A DNA stretch of 64,000 nucleotides from Anomaloglossus baeobatrachus (GCF_048569485.1 NC_134360.1:202456692-202520691); one strand, 5' to 3'; positions 1-11,254 are shown, counted from the first letter of the stretch. Notes: generated from the sequence alone by a model not told the origin. Translations and numbers: made by a program.

Positions 1-262
1 TATTCAACAGACTAATCTGTATTGGGGTCTCTCAACTTTCCCCAATCAGATGATATCAACAGAGAGAAGGATTCGGCATGTTGGATTTGGACTGGAAACC
101 GTTGTGGTGCTCGGAAGATTAGCCGCCGGCAGAGGAGCTCTCTGATAGAGAACACAGGCAAAGTTATTCGAGCACTTCTGTGCATGGGGGAATCGGGAGA
201 GATAGTTGGTGGCCGAACAATCAGACGAAAAATGGTTTGGCTCACCGCCATCTACTGTGTAT
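1..262. repeat. Dispersed repeat, copy 1
   Basis: This stretch shares a recognisable block with 7230-7385: both carry AGAGAACACAGG, a GCCGAA..ATC segment, GTTTGGC and a GTGTATRGG end. That indicates two copies of one interspersed family. I do not recognise the family and see no terminal repeats. The short open frames on either strand resemble no known protein. Confidence 0.45.
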
Positions 263-584
263 AGGGGGGATATAAACTTTATATTTTATTTTGACTGCAA
301 ATTCACTTTAAAGAGGCCTTCTCAGTTTTACCAACACGTTTGATTTTTATTTCTCAAGAATAAAAAAACTAAAATATCTATTTCACAATTTTGTGTTGTG
401 CTGTCCCTCTCATTTCCACCTTTTTTGAAAAAAAACTGACAAAAACCTGTCCTAAAATGTTAATTGGACAAATACCTGTGATCCTGTGCAATTGGAAGCT
501 CTGCCGCTGTGACCTGGAAATAATCTATACAATTGACTTTTACTATGAAATGCTCTCATTTTCACAGCAGCCACTCAACATTTA

Positions 585-1440
585 GAAAGACAGGGTGGAC
601 AGCAGTGTGGGCAGACTCTTCTTACCTCAGCGCCCCTGGTATCTCCAGTATTACACAAGATAGTCAGGGCAGATAGTAGTGCAAGCAGTCTCTTCTTAGC
701 TCGTCACTCTCGGTATTTCAAATATTACATTAGGTAGACAACTTGAACAGCAGTGTGAGCAGCCTCTTTTTACCTCAGCTCCCCTGGTACTTCCTAGTAT
801 TATATCAAATAGACAGTGTGAACAGCAGTGTGAGCAGTATTTTCTTACCTGTGAACCTCTGGTAGCTGCAGTTTTAGATTAGATAGAAATGATGGACAGT
901 AGTGTGATTAGTTTCTTCATACCTCAGCATTTTTGGTATCTCTCATGTAATACCAGAAAAACATGGTGAATAGCAGTGTAAGCAGTCTCTCTTACCTCTT
1001 CTTACCTCATCCCCCTGGATAGATAGTAATATTAGCAGTGTCTTTTTACCTCAGCACCCCTGAAATCTCCAGTCATTAACTTAGATAAACATCATGGACA
1101 GTACTGTGCCCAGCCTCTTCTTACTCAGCACGTCTGGTATCTCCAGTATTAGAGAACAAAGAAAGGGTGGATAGGAGTGTGAGCAGCTTCTTCTTGCCTC
1201 AGTAACCCTGATATCTCTACTGTTAGATCATAAAAACATTAAGGGCAGAACTGTGAGTAGCCTCTTCTCACCTTAGCACTCCTAGTATCTCCAGAATTAA
1301 ATCAGATAGACACGTGGACAGCAGTATGAGCAGCCTCTTCTTACTTCAACACCCCTACTATCTCCAGTATTAACTCAGACAGCAGTGTGAGCAGCCTCTT
1401 CCCACCTGAGAACCCCTTGTATATCTAGTATTAGATCAGA
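585..1440. repeat. Diverged tandem repeat, about 75-85 bp unit
   Basis: About ten to eleven units of the pattern 'cagcagtgtgagcagcctct', then 'tcttacctcagcacccctgg', then 'tatctccagtattagatcag' follow one another head to tail. Units differ by many substitutions and small indels, so the array is old. 262-585 upstream is AT-rich with nothing recognisable. Confidence 0.8.
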
Positions 1441-1456
1441 ATACCCACTGGGAGCA

Positions 1457-1482
1457 CATTAATCTTCACGTGAAGATTAGTG
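1457..1482. repeat. Palindrome at the edge of the 80-bp array
   Basis: A perfect 20-bp palindrome TAATCTTCACGTGAAGATTA occupies 1460-1479, and pairing extends to 26 bp with one mismatch on each arm. There is no loop. It lies just after the last tandem unit and may be an inverted junction. Confidence 0.7.
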
Positions 1483-1976
1483 CACATGCTTACAGGTATC
1501 GTTTCTATTAAAATTGTAGGACAAGTTATGGTCAGCATCACAGCGTGTCGCAGACAAAAGTGTGATTTGCTAATTAAAGGTATTTAATATTTAATTCATA
1601 ACAATTTCATGTTTCATTCATCTGTTTGCTATTCTCAAAACCTTTTTATATTGCAGTTGACTTGGATACATACAGTATATATTATATTGTTATATTCAAA
1701 GGTTTGTCCCATAAAAAGTATCATTCAAAACTCAATAAGCATGCAAAAAAACATTGATTTGCTATATACATCCATTAAAAATAATGTGTGGTTTTGCATA
1801 TACATTAGCCTCTGTGGAGGCACTCTCAGCTGTTTCTCCTGTGGTTGAATTATTGGTCTATTATCATAGCTTGACAACAGGGCTTAATCCGATGACCTCT
1901 GGTTGTGTGGTCAGTTTACCTCTCCGTTGGACAACAGTACTAGGCTGGTACTAAGCCCCCATTGAAGCAGTGTACA
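1483..1976. other. No recognisable feature
   Basis: AT-rich sequence between two tandem arrays. I see no gene, terminal repeats or known family here. Confidence 0.5.
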
Positions 1977-2935
1977 TAAACAAAATAATACAGATATTGA
2001 GAATTACTCCTAGTATACAGCATAGGGGAAGTGGTACTGTGCAGTGTATAAACAGAATATTACAGAGACCAAGAATTACAGCTAGTATATAACATAGGAG
2101 AATTGGTACTGTTCAGTGTATATACACTGAATAATACAGATACTGAGAATTACACCCAGTGTACAGGATAGGAGAAGTGGTACTGTGCAGTGTATATATA
2201 CAGAATAATACAGATAATGAGTATTACACCCAGCATACAGGACAGAAGTGGTACTGTGCAGTGTATATATACGGAATAATACAGACACTGAGAATTACAC
2301 CCTGTATACAGGACAGGGGAAGTGGTACTGTGCAGTGTATACATACAGAATAATACAGATACTGAAAATGACACCCAGTATACAGAACAGATGAAGTTGC
2401 ACTCTACATTGTATATATACAGGATAATACAGATACTGAGAATTACATCCAGTATACAGGATAGGAGAAGTGGTACTGTGCAGTGTATACATACAGAATA
2501 ATACAGATACTGAGAATTACACCCAGTATACAGGACAAGAGAAGTGGCACTGTGCAGTGTATATATACAGATTAATACAAATACAGAGACTTACACCCAG
2601 TATACAGAACAGGAGAAGTGGTACTGTACAATGTATATATACAGAATAATACAGATACTGAGACTTACACCCAGTATACAGGACAGGAGAAGTGGTACTG
2701 TGCAATGTATATATACAGAATAATACAAATACTGAGAATTACACCCAGTATACAGGACAGGAGAAGTGGTACTGTGCAGTGTATATATACAGAATAATAC
2801 AGATACTGAGACTTACACCCAGTATACAGGACAGGAGAAGTGGTACTGTGCAATGTATATATACAGAATAATACAGATACTGAGACTTACACCCAGTATA
2901 CAGGATAGGAGAAGTGGTACTGTGCAATGTACACT
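1977..2935. repeat. Minisatellite, 74-bp unit, about 13 copies
   Basis: Head-to-tail units of 'acagaataatacagatactg', then 'agaattacacccagtataca', then 'ggacaggagaagtggtactg', then 'tgcagtgtatatat'. Successive copies lie exactly 74 bp apart in the 3' part (for example anchors at 2665 and 2739). The best-conserved copies are at the right end. The short frames inside are by-products of the array. Confidence 0.93.
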
Positions 2936-3722
2936 GAGGAAAAATATAACCACAACACTTTTGTCTTTGCTCTCATTTTTCATGAGTCAAAGTATGAGAT
3001 CTAAGACTTTTTCTAGGTGCACAAAAGGCCTTTTTCTCTCAAACATTGTTCACAAATTTGTCTAAATCTCTGTTAGTGATCACTTCTCCTTTGCCGAAAT
3101 AATCCAACCACCTCACAGGTGTGGCATATCAAGATGCTAATTAGACAGCATGATTATTGCACAGGTGTGCCTTAGGTTGGCCACAATAAAAGGCCACTCT
3201 AAAATGTGCATTTATCACACAGCACAATGATACAGATATCGCAAAATTTGACGGAGCGTGCAATTGGCAATACATCGAACCGGCCTCACAATTGCAGACC
3301 ACATGTAACCACACCAGCCCAGAATTTCAACATTCAGCATCTTCACCTTTAAGATCGTCTGCGACCAGCCACCCAGGCAGATGATGCAACGATCACTGTA
3401 TAACCAAAGAATGTCTGCACACACTGCCAGAAACCGTCTCAGGGAAGCTCATCTGCTGCTCGTCGTCCTCATCGGTGTTCTTACCTGACTGCAGTTCATC
3501 ATCGTAACCAAAGTGAGTGGGCAAATGCTTACAGTTGAAGGCATCTGGCATATTGGAGAGGTGTTCTCTTCATGAATGAATCCTGGTTTTCACTGTACAG
3601 GGCAGATGGCAGATTGTATATATCGTATCCTGTGGATGAGTGGTTTGCTGATGTCAATGTTGTGAATCGAGTGGCCCCCGATGCCGGTAGGGTTATGGTA
3701 TTGGCATGCGTACCTTATGGAC
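2936..3722 (+). mobile_element. Truncated Tc1-like DNA transposon
   Basis: Begins right after the 74-bp array with the terminal-type sequence GAGGAAAAATATAAC, followed by a spacer typical of a vertebrate Tc1 family (ACAGGTGTGGCATATCAAG, GATTATTGCACAGGTG). A coding part follows that matches Tc1 transposases. A full element would be about 1.6 kb. This one lacks its 3' half and its right terminal repeat, and it appears to have lost a block near 3265, where the sequence jumps from the N-terminal region to the second DNA-binding region. The right side runs directly into a 31-bp minisatellite. Confidence 0.8.
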
Positions 3723-3727
3723 AGCCT
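3572..3727 (+). pseudogene. Tc1 transposase fragment
   Basis: The frame reads NESWFSLYRADGRLY followed by FADVNVVNRV and VMVLACVPYGQP. This corresponds to the first catalytic block of Tc1 transposases, usually DESRF..YRADGR, then ERFADVNVV, then GGVMVWAGI.YG. The first catalytic aspartate position reads N (NES instead of DES). The D and E of the rest of the DD34E triad are absent because the element is truncated. Earlier helix-turn-helix coding sequence around 3270-3540 is present but not in one open frame. It cannot encode an active transposase. Confidence 0.75.
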
Positions 3728-3965
3728 CCTGTAATATATATAGTAGTTGCAGCCTTCTATAGTGTATATGCAGCTGTCACAGCCTCCTATAAAGTTATAT
3801 ACAACTGTCGCAGCCTTCTATAAAATGTATATACAGCAATCACAGCCTCCAATAAATGTATATACAGCAGTTCTAGCCTCCTATAAATTGTATATATTAC
3901 AGTTGCCACCTCCTATAAAGTATAGATAGCAGTCTATATAAATTTTATAGGAGGCTGCGACTTCT
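3722..3965. repeat. Minisatellite, about 31-bp unit, 7 copies plus one inverted
   Basis: Units of the form AGCCTCCTATAAA-GTATATACAGCAGTCAC repeat about seven times. At 3940-3965 the same unit returns in inverted orientation (TTTTATAGGAGGCTGCGAC). The array starts exactly where the Tc1 sequence stops, so it probably grew from the broken transposon end. Confidence 0.8.
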
Positions 3966-3984
3966 GTATACATATAACATTTCC

Positions 3985-5081
3985 ATATTAGGGGAGAGAC
4001 CTGCCCATGGGGTCTGAGGGGATTACTTGTCACCGTGCCGATGTAGGGAGTGCGTTGTCACAGCAGCCAGGTCCGGTTACGTGACCCCAGCGGTGTCAAT
4101 AAAGATGGACAAAGGGAATATTTACAGGGGAGTAGAGTTTGTATTTGTGACGCCACCTGTGGTTTGTGGCTAATATAGGAGGCTTCCTCTGAGGGCAGAT
4201 GGTAGTGCAGCTAGGTTGGAACAGCTCTCCACAGGCAGACCTCAGGCCCACAGGGAAGTTGGGAGTAGTAGACCACTTCAGTAAAGGAGCGCAGGATGCG
4301 GGAAGGATTGGACGACACAGAGGTTGCAGTTAAAGTTCTTTACTCACTGAAATGTCACTGCCTCTGGACTGCCAGACTCCACTGTCATGAGCTCCAGCCA
4401 ATCCCGGATAGTTCAGAGCCCAGAATCGGTGTTTCGTTATGTGAGTCCTTCCTCCTTGCGTTGTGTTGTGTGAGTTCCTGTGACTTGAAGCTACGCTGGG
4501 ACCCGAATCCTTGGATGGGCTCCGTTCCTGTCCCGTATGGCAGGCAACGCAAGTCAATTACTGGCTCCACTCTTTTGTTACGACTCCTGGCTCTATATGC
4601 TGCTGTGCCCGGACGCTTTGTGTGGGCTAGAAGACTTGAAATCCTCTGCCTGGTGGATTCTGCTGGCGGGACCTGAAGTGCCCACCAGCCTAGGGATCCG
4701 TACCCTGTTCTGTGCACTCGGTCTTGAGGGAGCTATGGCACAGCTCTCTCCTTAGCGACCATATTCTCCCACACCTCACTTGATCCCTTGTTGCTGACTA
4801 ACCGTCACCAACTGAATGTCTGTGTGTGCATGTCGCCTTGCTCCCCGTTCGGTAGCACCGCAACCCTGGAATCCTGAACTAGTGGGTGAGAGGTCCCATA
4901 CCTTGTGGTGACCATCCGAATGACCCTAGCCTAACCCAGTCCCGGTGAGACGGAGATTAACTGTGTGTTTTGGTGGATTGTGGTGGTTTACCAACAATGA
5001 CCTCCTCTGTACCTGGGATGAATACTGCACCTCTGGTGAGGTGCAGCACCCTGTAGCCACTGAAGCCTCAGGGGCACCACA
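3985..5081 (-). mobile_element. Solo LTR, decayed, minus orientation
   Basis: Read on the minus strand it starts TGTGGTGCCCCTGAGGCTTC, close to the start of the LTR at 26983 (TGTAGTGCCCCTGATACTGG). It contains the block CAGGTGGCGTCACAAA that also marks the LTRs at 21811 and 25324 (GTGGGTGGCGTCACGAAC). The left limit, near CCCATGGGG, is approximate and I found no target duplication. I infer an old, worn long terminal repeat of a Gypsy-type retrotransposon with no internal coding region. Confidence 0.5.
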
Positions 5082-7104
5082 GGAGCACAGGAGAAGACTC
5101 CATAGTCTCACTAGTGTCTACTGGATAGGAGAACAGAAACTCAACCCACAAATACGATGCCCTCACATTGGAACTGACCAACATCAGACAAAGAAACAGT
5201 GTGCTCCGGAGCCAAGCTCTATCAGAAGTAGAAGTTGTAAGGAGCCAGCAGACCACTTTATAGTGGAATGCTCCAGTCCAGCGGGCATATGCCAGACTTG
5301 TCAGATTGCCATTGCGGGCTTGGACCACAGCATGTTTTGTAATGGTCCAACTGCTGGTAGTTCTCTTGTCTTTCTTTTGCCTTGTCTTTGTTTTATTTCC
5401 AAACAGGTGTGTTCACTTCCTTGTTTTGTTTTTTTCTTTCACATCTTGGAAGGGGCTATTTATATTCACCATGCATATGCCTTCAGTTTGGGCTTTAGTA
5501 CAAGTTTGATGGATGTTTCGAGTCTCAGCACTTTAGTTCAGGACAATCTTGCTGAGTTGTCAATTTTGCTTTTCCCTGGGATTTGTTTGTGTGTTTCCCA
5601 TTCTGTTTCCTTTGTGATTTGAAGGGGTTCAATGTAATCTATAAGTCTTTTGGGCTTTATTTCAGTTTCTTCCATTTTCCTGTATGACATTTTGCTCATT
5701 CCTGGCCCTGTGTCTCACCCTCTGCCTGTGTGCACTTCTTTCATGTTTAATGGTGTTTTGTGTTACACTTGATTAATAGTTTAGGGCACAGTTAATGACA
5801 CTCAGGGTCAGCCGATGTAGAGTGGGGGCGCCATTGAACAACTTTAGGGTGCCAACCTTCGCAGTTAGGCAGGGCCAAAACAGGGTCAGGTTTAGGGTAC
5901 TCCTAGGTTGTATCGAGACCTGTGGTTAACATCTCTCCTGGTTTCTTCATCTCTGTTTGAGTGGAAGGGCTCAGTTGTAACATCCATCTTCACAGACACA
6001 CGTGTGCAGTAGCTTTCCTTCTCCTTGATACCGTGTAGTGATCTGACAGTAAAGAGGCCTATGCAATGTGATAAAATAAACAGAAATGGATCTATGACAT
6101 TAATATTGGAGAGTGAAGAAGGTGAGAGAAAGAGAAAAGTTAGATAAATAGGTAGATGATATATCTTTTCATTAGTGGTATCTGTGGAGCTGCATGTGAG
6201 GGACTATTTTCTCTGTAGATCAGAGGAGTGAGACGTAGTAAGCACTAGAAGAACACAATATATGGTAAAATGATGGTATGAATTACCTAGAGATTTATTT
6301 TTGGGGTTTGTGGGATAAACCCTTAAAAGTATGTTCCATATATGTTTCCCCTGTCCTAAACTTGGACGACTGCCCTGGAGACATCACCAAGAGAACGTGC
6401 ACAGCCATTAGTAGAATAATACAAGCTTCATGTTAGAAATTAATAAGGATCTGAGTCCCCAACAGGACAGAATGCTGATGAGAGGCTTCCATCTCACTAA
6501 TTCAGGAAGATTTCCATTTCATCTTCACCTTTATTTGAAATAAAGTTCATATATCAAATTTTAATATGGTTAACAGCTATTTAATGGATGTGTATGACGG
6601 AAGCGCAGAATGATTGTTCATCATTTGGTAAAGGTTCCTAATGAATCTGTAATGTTGGCTCACGAGCCGTGTGATAGTGCTTGCTTTATTCTACATTGAT
6701 TGTCCCCAGATAAGTCCAAAGGAAATAAAGTGAATTTCATCCCAGCACATACTAACCAATGAAGAACCAATGAGAAATCTTTACATGAGAAGAATAGATC
6801 TAGGAGAGAATCTATGATGCTACTCAATACACGGCAGGAGAGCAGACTGATCAGGGTATATGGAAACTCAAGCTGATGGATCAAGCCTTTTCATCATCTT
6901 CCCAGAGATTTTCTTTCTATTGAAGAAAACATCTTAGACATTCAAGTTAGTTAAGGTACATTTCTTTGCAAAAACTAAAAGTTTAGGACTCTTTCCTTAT
7001 TGCTTTTCTTAGGTTACGTCACCGCAAGGGTCTACATATAGTGGTGTCATGATATGCCCCATCTTCTACACTGTTCTGCATTACAGAGCGTGTTTTGAAT
7101 AGGG
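5082..7104. other. No gene recognised; possible LTR-type fragment near 5800-5960
   Basis: A 225-codon frame at 4945-5622 crosses the LTR edge and resembles no family I know. A stretch at 5800-5960 (GTGGGGGCGCCATTG, AGGGTACTCCTAGG) has the style of amphibian retroelement sequence but cannot be placed. The remainder is ordinary intergenic-looking DNA. Confidence 0.4.
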
Positions 7105-7385
7105 AGAAGAGAGGACATCTCCCAATATCGGCTGACTAATAATCATTGAGGGACATGTCGGTCAGATATGTCCAATATCAAACTGCCAATCACTTTTCTG
7201 TTCCAGAGATAAGCCACCTCCTGAGATGTCTGAAGGATGCTTTCTCATAGAGAACACAGGAATGCTCGACTAAATGAGCACTCCCGTGTATGGGAGAGAC
7301 AGCAGAGAAGGCTGACAGCCGAATGATCGGCTAAAGCATTGTTTGGCCAACAGCAATTTAATGTGTATGGGAGCTTTAAGCTGCT
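7105..7385. repeat. Dispersed repeat, copy 2
   Basis: Shares the AGAGAACACAGG, GCCGAATGATC, GTTTGGCCAACAGC and GTGTATGGGAG blocks with 1-262. Family unknown. 7386-7689 shows nothing recognisable. Confidence 0.45.
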
Positions 7386-8299
7386 GCCCGACACCTCTTG
7401 TAGCAACCTATTTTCTCTACCGGGTATGGAGTGCTGCCAGCGGTACATCCCGATCTGTGTGTGAAAGCCCAGCACTAGCCATCCTTTATTATTGTCAGGT
7501 CTATTGAGTGCGATTCTTTTGTGAGTATCTGCGTTCTTTAGCTGTCTGGACACTTTTTTTGCTGAACTGTAACTAGGGCTTATTTTTAGCGTAGCACTGA
7601 GAAGATCCAGCCGCTAGTCTAGTCTTCTGCTATGGTTCCATCACGGATCTTCAATGTAAATTCTCTCTGAAACGTCTCTTTCCAGCAACACTGCAGATGA
7701 TTGAAAGGCCTTTCTCTTACTGCAGGTGACTGAAAGACCTCTCCCTTACTGCAGGTGACTGAAAGGCCTCTCCCTTACTGCAGGTGACTGAAAGGCCTCT
7801 CCCTTACTGCAGGTGACTGAAAGACCTCTCCCTTACTGCAGGTGACTGAAAGGCCTCTCCCTTACTGCAGGTGATTGAAAGACCTCTCCCTTACTGCAGG
7901 TGACTGAAAGGCCTCTCCCTTACTGCAGGTGACTGAAAGGCCTCTCCCTTACTGCAGGTGACTGAAAGGCCTCTCCCTTACTGCAGGTGATTGAAAGGCC
8001 TCTCCCTTACTGCAGGTGATTGAAAGGCCTCTCCCTTACTGCAGGTGATTGAAAGGCCTCTCCCTTACTGCAGGTGATTGAAAGGCCTCTCCCTTACTGC
8101 AGGTGATTGAAAGGCCTCTCCCTTACTGCAAGTGATTGAAAGGTCTCTCCCTTACTGCAGGTGATTGACAGGCCTTTCCCTTACTGCAGGTGATTGACAG
8201 GCCTTTCCCTTACTGCAGGTGATTGAAAGGCATTTTCCTTACTGCAGGTGATTGAAAGGTCTCTCCCTTACTGCAGGTGATTGAAAGGCCTTTCTCTTA

Positions 8300-8869
8300 A
8301 GGGTGCTTTACATGAGACGAGCTATTGTGCGATGCATCGTCGGGGTCACGGTTTTCGTGATGCACATCGGCATCGTTCACGACGTCGTATCGTGTAACAC
8401 CTCCGAGCGACACAGTATCGCTCACAAACCGTGAGTCGTGTACTCGTCGCTCTGTTTCAAAATATTGTTTATTTAAAATGGCGCCGGTTGTTCATCGTAC
8501 CCGGGGCAGCACACATCGCTGCGTGTGACACCCCGGGAACGATGAACTCAGCTTACCTGCGTCCCGCGGCACCCCCCGGCTATACAGAAGGAAGGAGGTG
8601 GGCGGGATGTTTACATCCCGCTCATCTCCGCCCGTCCGCTTCTATTGGCCGGCGGCTGTGTGACGTCGCTGTAACGCCGAACGTCCCTCCCCCTTCAGGA
8701 AGAGGATGTTCGCCGCCCACAGCAACGTCGCTCAGCATGTAAGTACGTGTGACGGGGGTTTAACGACTTTGTGCGACACGGGCAGCGATTTGCCCAGGAC
8801 GCACAAACGACGGGGCGGGTACGATCGATCGTGAAATCGCACGATCGGTTGACTCGTGTAAGGCAGGCT
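8300..8869. mobile_element. Harbinger-type MITE, copy M1
   Basis: Flanked by TTA on both sides (8297-8299 and 8870-8872). The terminal repeat is AGGGTGCTTTAC at the left and the reverse complement of AGCCTGCCTTAC at the right. The insert sits inside a 29-bp minisatellite unit, so the empty site CTCTTACTGCAGG can be read from neighbouring units, which fixes the 3-bp duplication. Internal landmarks shared with the other copies: GTGACGCACATCCGG-type text near the left (here diverged), a hairpin around TACCCGGGG..CACCCCGGGA, and GTACGTGTGACGGGGGTT near the right. No coding capacity. Confidence 0.88.
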
Positions 8870-8959
8870 TTACTGCAGGTGATTGAAAGGCCTCTCCCTT
8901 ACTGCAGGAGATTGAAAGATCTTTCTCTTACTGCAGGTGATTGAAAGGCCTTTCTCTTA

Positions 8960-9533
8960 TGCCGGCGTCACACGATACGATTTATCGTTCGATCGCACAA
9001 GCGATCGTACCCGCCCCCGTCGTTTATGCGCCACAGGCAATTAGTTGCCCGTGTCACACAAAGTCGTTAACCCCTGTCACACGTACTTACCTCCCGGACA
9101 GCCTCGCTGTGGGCGGCGAACATCCTCTTCCTGAAGGGGGAGGGACGTTCCGTGTCACAGCGACGTCACACAGCGGCCGCTCAATAGAAGCGGAGGGGCG
9201 GAGATGAGCGGGATATAACATCCCGCCCACCTCCTTCCTTCCGCATTGTCAGCGGGATGCAGGTAAGCTGCAGTTCATCGTTCCCGGGGTGTCACATGGA
9301 GCGATATGTGCTGCCACGGGAACGATGAACAAACGGAGCACAGAAGGAGGAATGTCATTTTGAAAATTGATGATGTGTCAACGAGCAACGATAAGGTGAG
9401 TATTTTTGCTCGTTAACAGTTGTTCGGAAGTGTCACACGGTACGACATCTCTAACGATGCCGGATGTACGTCACGAATTCCGTGACCCCGCCGACAGATC
9501 GCACGATATATATCGTACCGTTTGACACCGGCT
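8960..9533. mobile_element. Harbinger-type MITE, copy M2, opposite orientation
   Basis: TTA duplications at 8957-8959 and 9534-9536, again in the TTACTGCAGG of the 29-bp unit. Termini TGCCGGCGTCACACGATACG and the reverse complement of AGCCGGTGTCAAACGGTACG pair over 20 bp with few mismatches. The landmark blocks run in the reverse order to M1 (CCCGTCACACGTACTTACC early, GATGCCGGATG late), so this copy is inverted relative to M1. Confidence 0.88.
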
Positions 9534-9589
9534 TTACTGCAGGTGATTGAAAGGTATTTTCCTTACTGCAGATGATTGAAAGGCACCTA

Positions 9590-9620
9590 GGGAGAGACCT
9601 GTCAATCACCTACAGTAAAG
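9590..9620. repeat. Single inverted minisatellite unit
   Basis: GGAGAGACCTGTCAATCACC followed by TACAGTAAAG is the reverse complement of one 29-bp unit. It lies a few bases after the last direct unit and just before the LINE sequence. Confidence 0.8.
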
Positions 9621-9649
9621 CTATGAAAAGCCGGCCAGAGGGCAGAGCT

Positions 9650-10306
9650 GGACTAGTCTTGTCTACCGCTTCGCCAGTACCCAAAGTTCGCTGCCTCGGA
9701 GTGACCTTTGACTCTGCCTTATCCTTCATACCACACATCCAGTCCCTCACCACCTCCTGCCGTCTTCAACTCAAAAATATTTCCAGAATCCGCCCTTTCC
9801 TCAATTTGCAATCTACTAAAATGCTAGTGCATGCTCTCATAATCTCCCGCCTCGACTACTGTAACATCCTCCTCTGTGGCCTCCCTGCCAACACGCTCGC
9901 CCCTCTCCAGTCCATCCTTAACTCTGCTGCCCGACTTATCCACCTCTCTCCTCAATACCACCCCGCTTCTCCCCTCTGCATGTCCCTCCACTGGCTTCCA
10001 ATCTTCCACCGTATCCAATTCAAACTTCTAACACTGACCTACAAAGCTGTGCATAATCTTTCCCCTCCGTACATCTCCGAACTACTCTCCCACTACACTC
10101 CAACACGTCACCTCCGGTCCTCCCAAGATCTCCTCCTCTCCTCCTCTCTCATTCGCTCCTCACGCAACCGACTCCAAGACTTCTCCCGAGCATCCCCAGT
10201 CTCCTGGAACTCGCTGCCTCAACACGTCAGACTATCCCCTACCCTTGCAAACTTCAAACGGAACCTGAAAACTCATCTGTTCAGAAATGCCTACAATCTA
10301 CAATGA
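9650..10306 (+). pseudogene. L2 LINE ORF2 C-terminus
   Basis: An open frame carries VRCLGVTFDSALSF, SRLDYCNILLCGLP, LHWLPIFHRIQFKLL, TYKAVHNLSPPYISELL and SWNSLPQHVR..FKRNLKTHLF. These are the ordered conserved blocks after the palm domain of L2-clade reverse transcriptases; the family norm is LDYCNSLL..LP, LHWLPV..RI.FKL and LT.KALH...P.YL..LL. The FADD catalytic motif would lie upstream and is missing. The frame is still open to a TGA at its end, so the insertion is not very old. The first about 26 codons of the open frame come from the neighbouring minisatellite. Confidence 0.85.
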
Positions 10307-10312
10307 ACTCGC

Positions 10313-10390
10313 TGCCGCCCGACCACCGTGCGGAGCTGCCGCCCGACCACCGTGCGGAGCTGCCGCCCGACCACCGTGCGGAGCCGCCGC
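10313..10390. repeat. 24-bp tandem repeat in the LINE 3' UTR
   Basis: CCGCCCGACCACCGTGCGGA plus GCTG is present three times in a row, with a fourth degenerate copy. Confidence 0.9.
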
Positions 10391-10599
10391 CTGACCTACA
10401 CCCCACCTATTGTCTCCTCCCCATAATCCTATAGAATGTAAGCCCGCAAGGGTAGGGCCCTCTTCCCTCTGTACTAGTCTGTCTACTGTAACTTGTATAC
10501 GTATTTTGTATGTAACCCCCTTCTCATGTACAGCACCATGGAATTAATGGTGCTCTATAAATAAATAATAATAATAATAATACCGCTTTGGTCTCCAGC

Positions 10600-10702
10600 T
10601 GGATCTTTAAAATATATTTTATACCTGTCTGCAATCATACAGCCAGGTTGCAATACATGCTGCTCGTGAGTTAGACATCATGAATTGCCTGACAGATTCC
10701 CT
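10600..10702. mobile_element. T2/Kolobok-type MITE end fragment
   Basis: Ends CTGACAGATTCCCTTTAA, with the TTAA at 10703-10706. This is the same terminus as the MITEs ending at 50826 and 62411. Only one end is visible. Confidence 0.6.
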
Positions 10703-10706
10703 TTAA

Positions 10707-11254
10707 CAAATCTCAACAGTATGATGACTAATTTTCCAGCATGTAAATTGATGGGTATATGGAGCTAAAGTCAGGAGCTGCGCTCAACTCTACAAAGGGC
10801 AGGTGCTGGCTGTGTTATACAGCCAGCAACATATTGTAAAAGATAGTTCTGATCCCTGCTGTTTAGCCACTTAAATGTCATTGTCAATCTCTGACAGTAG
10901 CATAAGTGGTACAATCTTGGTATTTTTCCCCTACATCACAATGGATTATCAAGGTAACTAGTAGCTGAAGGCACCTGTTGCTGCCATCAGGGGCAGACAT
11001 ATCATTGGTGCAACCTGTGCGGCCGCACAGTTGCCAAAGAGGTAACTGGGCCCATTTCTACCTCCAATGCAGGTGAAATTGTGCTTTTTGATGAACTCTT
11101 GGGCTGCATAAGTCTCATATATTGTTCTTGCACAGGGCCCTTTCCTGTCTGTATCCACCAGTGGCTGCCATCTTGGTACTGCTGTAAAGCTCAGCCACAG
11201 ACTGAATTTCATAGAAGACCTAAGCATTGTGGTACATAATACAAGGGATCAAAC
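10707..11254. other. No gene recognised
   Basis: 11000-11210 has the feel of an interspersed repeat (TGCGGCCGCACAGTTGCC, ACAGGGCCCTTTCCTG) but I cannot name it. Confidence 0.4.

Larger units (their letters stand above)
7690..9583. repeat. Minisatellite, 29-bp unit, split by two MITEs
   Basis: The unit ACTGCAGGTGATTGAAAGG-CCTCTCCCTT repeats about 21 times over 7690-8299, three more times over 8870-8959 and twice over 9534-9583. The gaps are two MITE insertions of 570 and 574 bp. Units differ at a few positions only (for example GTGACTG versus GTGATTG), so the array is fairly young. There are no unique spacers, so it is not a CRISPR array. Confidence 0.97.
9640..10580 (+). mobile_element. L2-type LINE, 5'-truncated 3' end
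   Basis: Holds the C-terminal part of an ORF2-like reverse transcriptase and a 3' tail that ends AATTAATGGTGCTCTATAAA followed by TAAATAATAATAATAATAATA. That short-repeat tail is characteristic of L2/CR1-group LINEs. The upstream parts (endonuclease, most of the reverse transcriptase) are absent, as expected for incomplete reverse transcription. The 5' edge adjoins the 29-bp minisatellite. Confidence 0.85.

Noticed and set aside
2082-2927. Several 60-75 codon frames rich in Tyr, Cys and Ile
   Set aside because: Products of the 74-bp minisatellite.
4945-5622. 225-codon open frame
   Set aside because: It starts inside a decayed LTR, crosses its edge, has low-complexity Phe/Leu-rich text and no recognisable family motif.
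6470-6500. CTGATGAGAGGC as a further hammerhead core
   Set aside because: No GAAA box or cleavage triplet follows at a workable distance and no stem I pairing is found.
7690-8299. CRISPR-like regular repeat
   Set aside because: The 29-bp units are contiguous without unique spacers, and the context is vertebrate.
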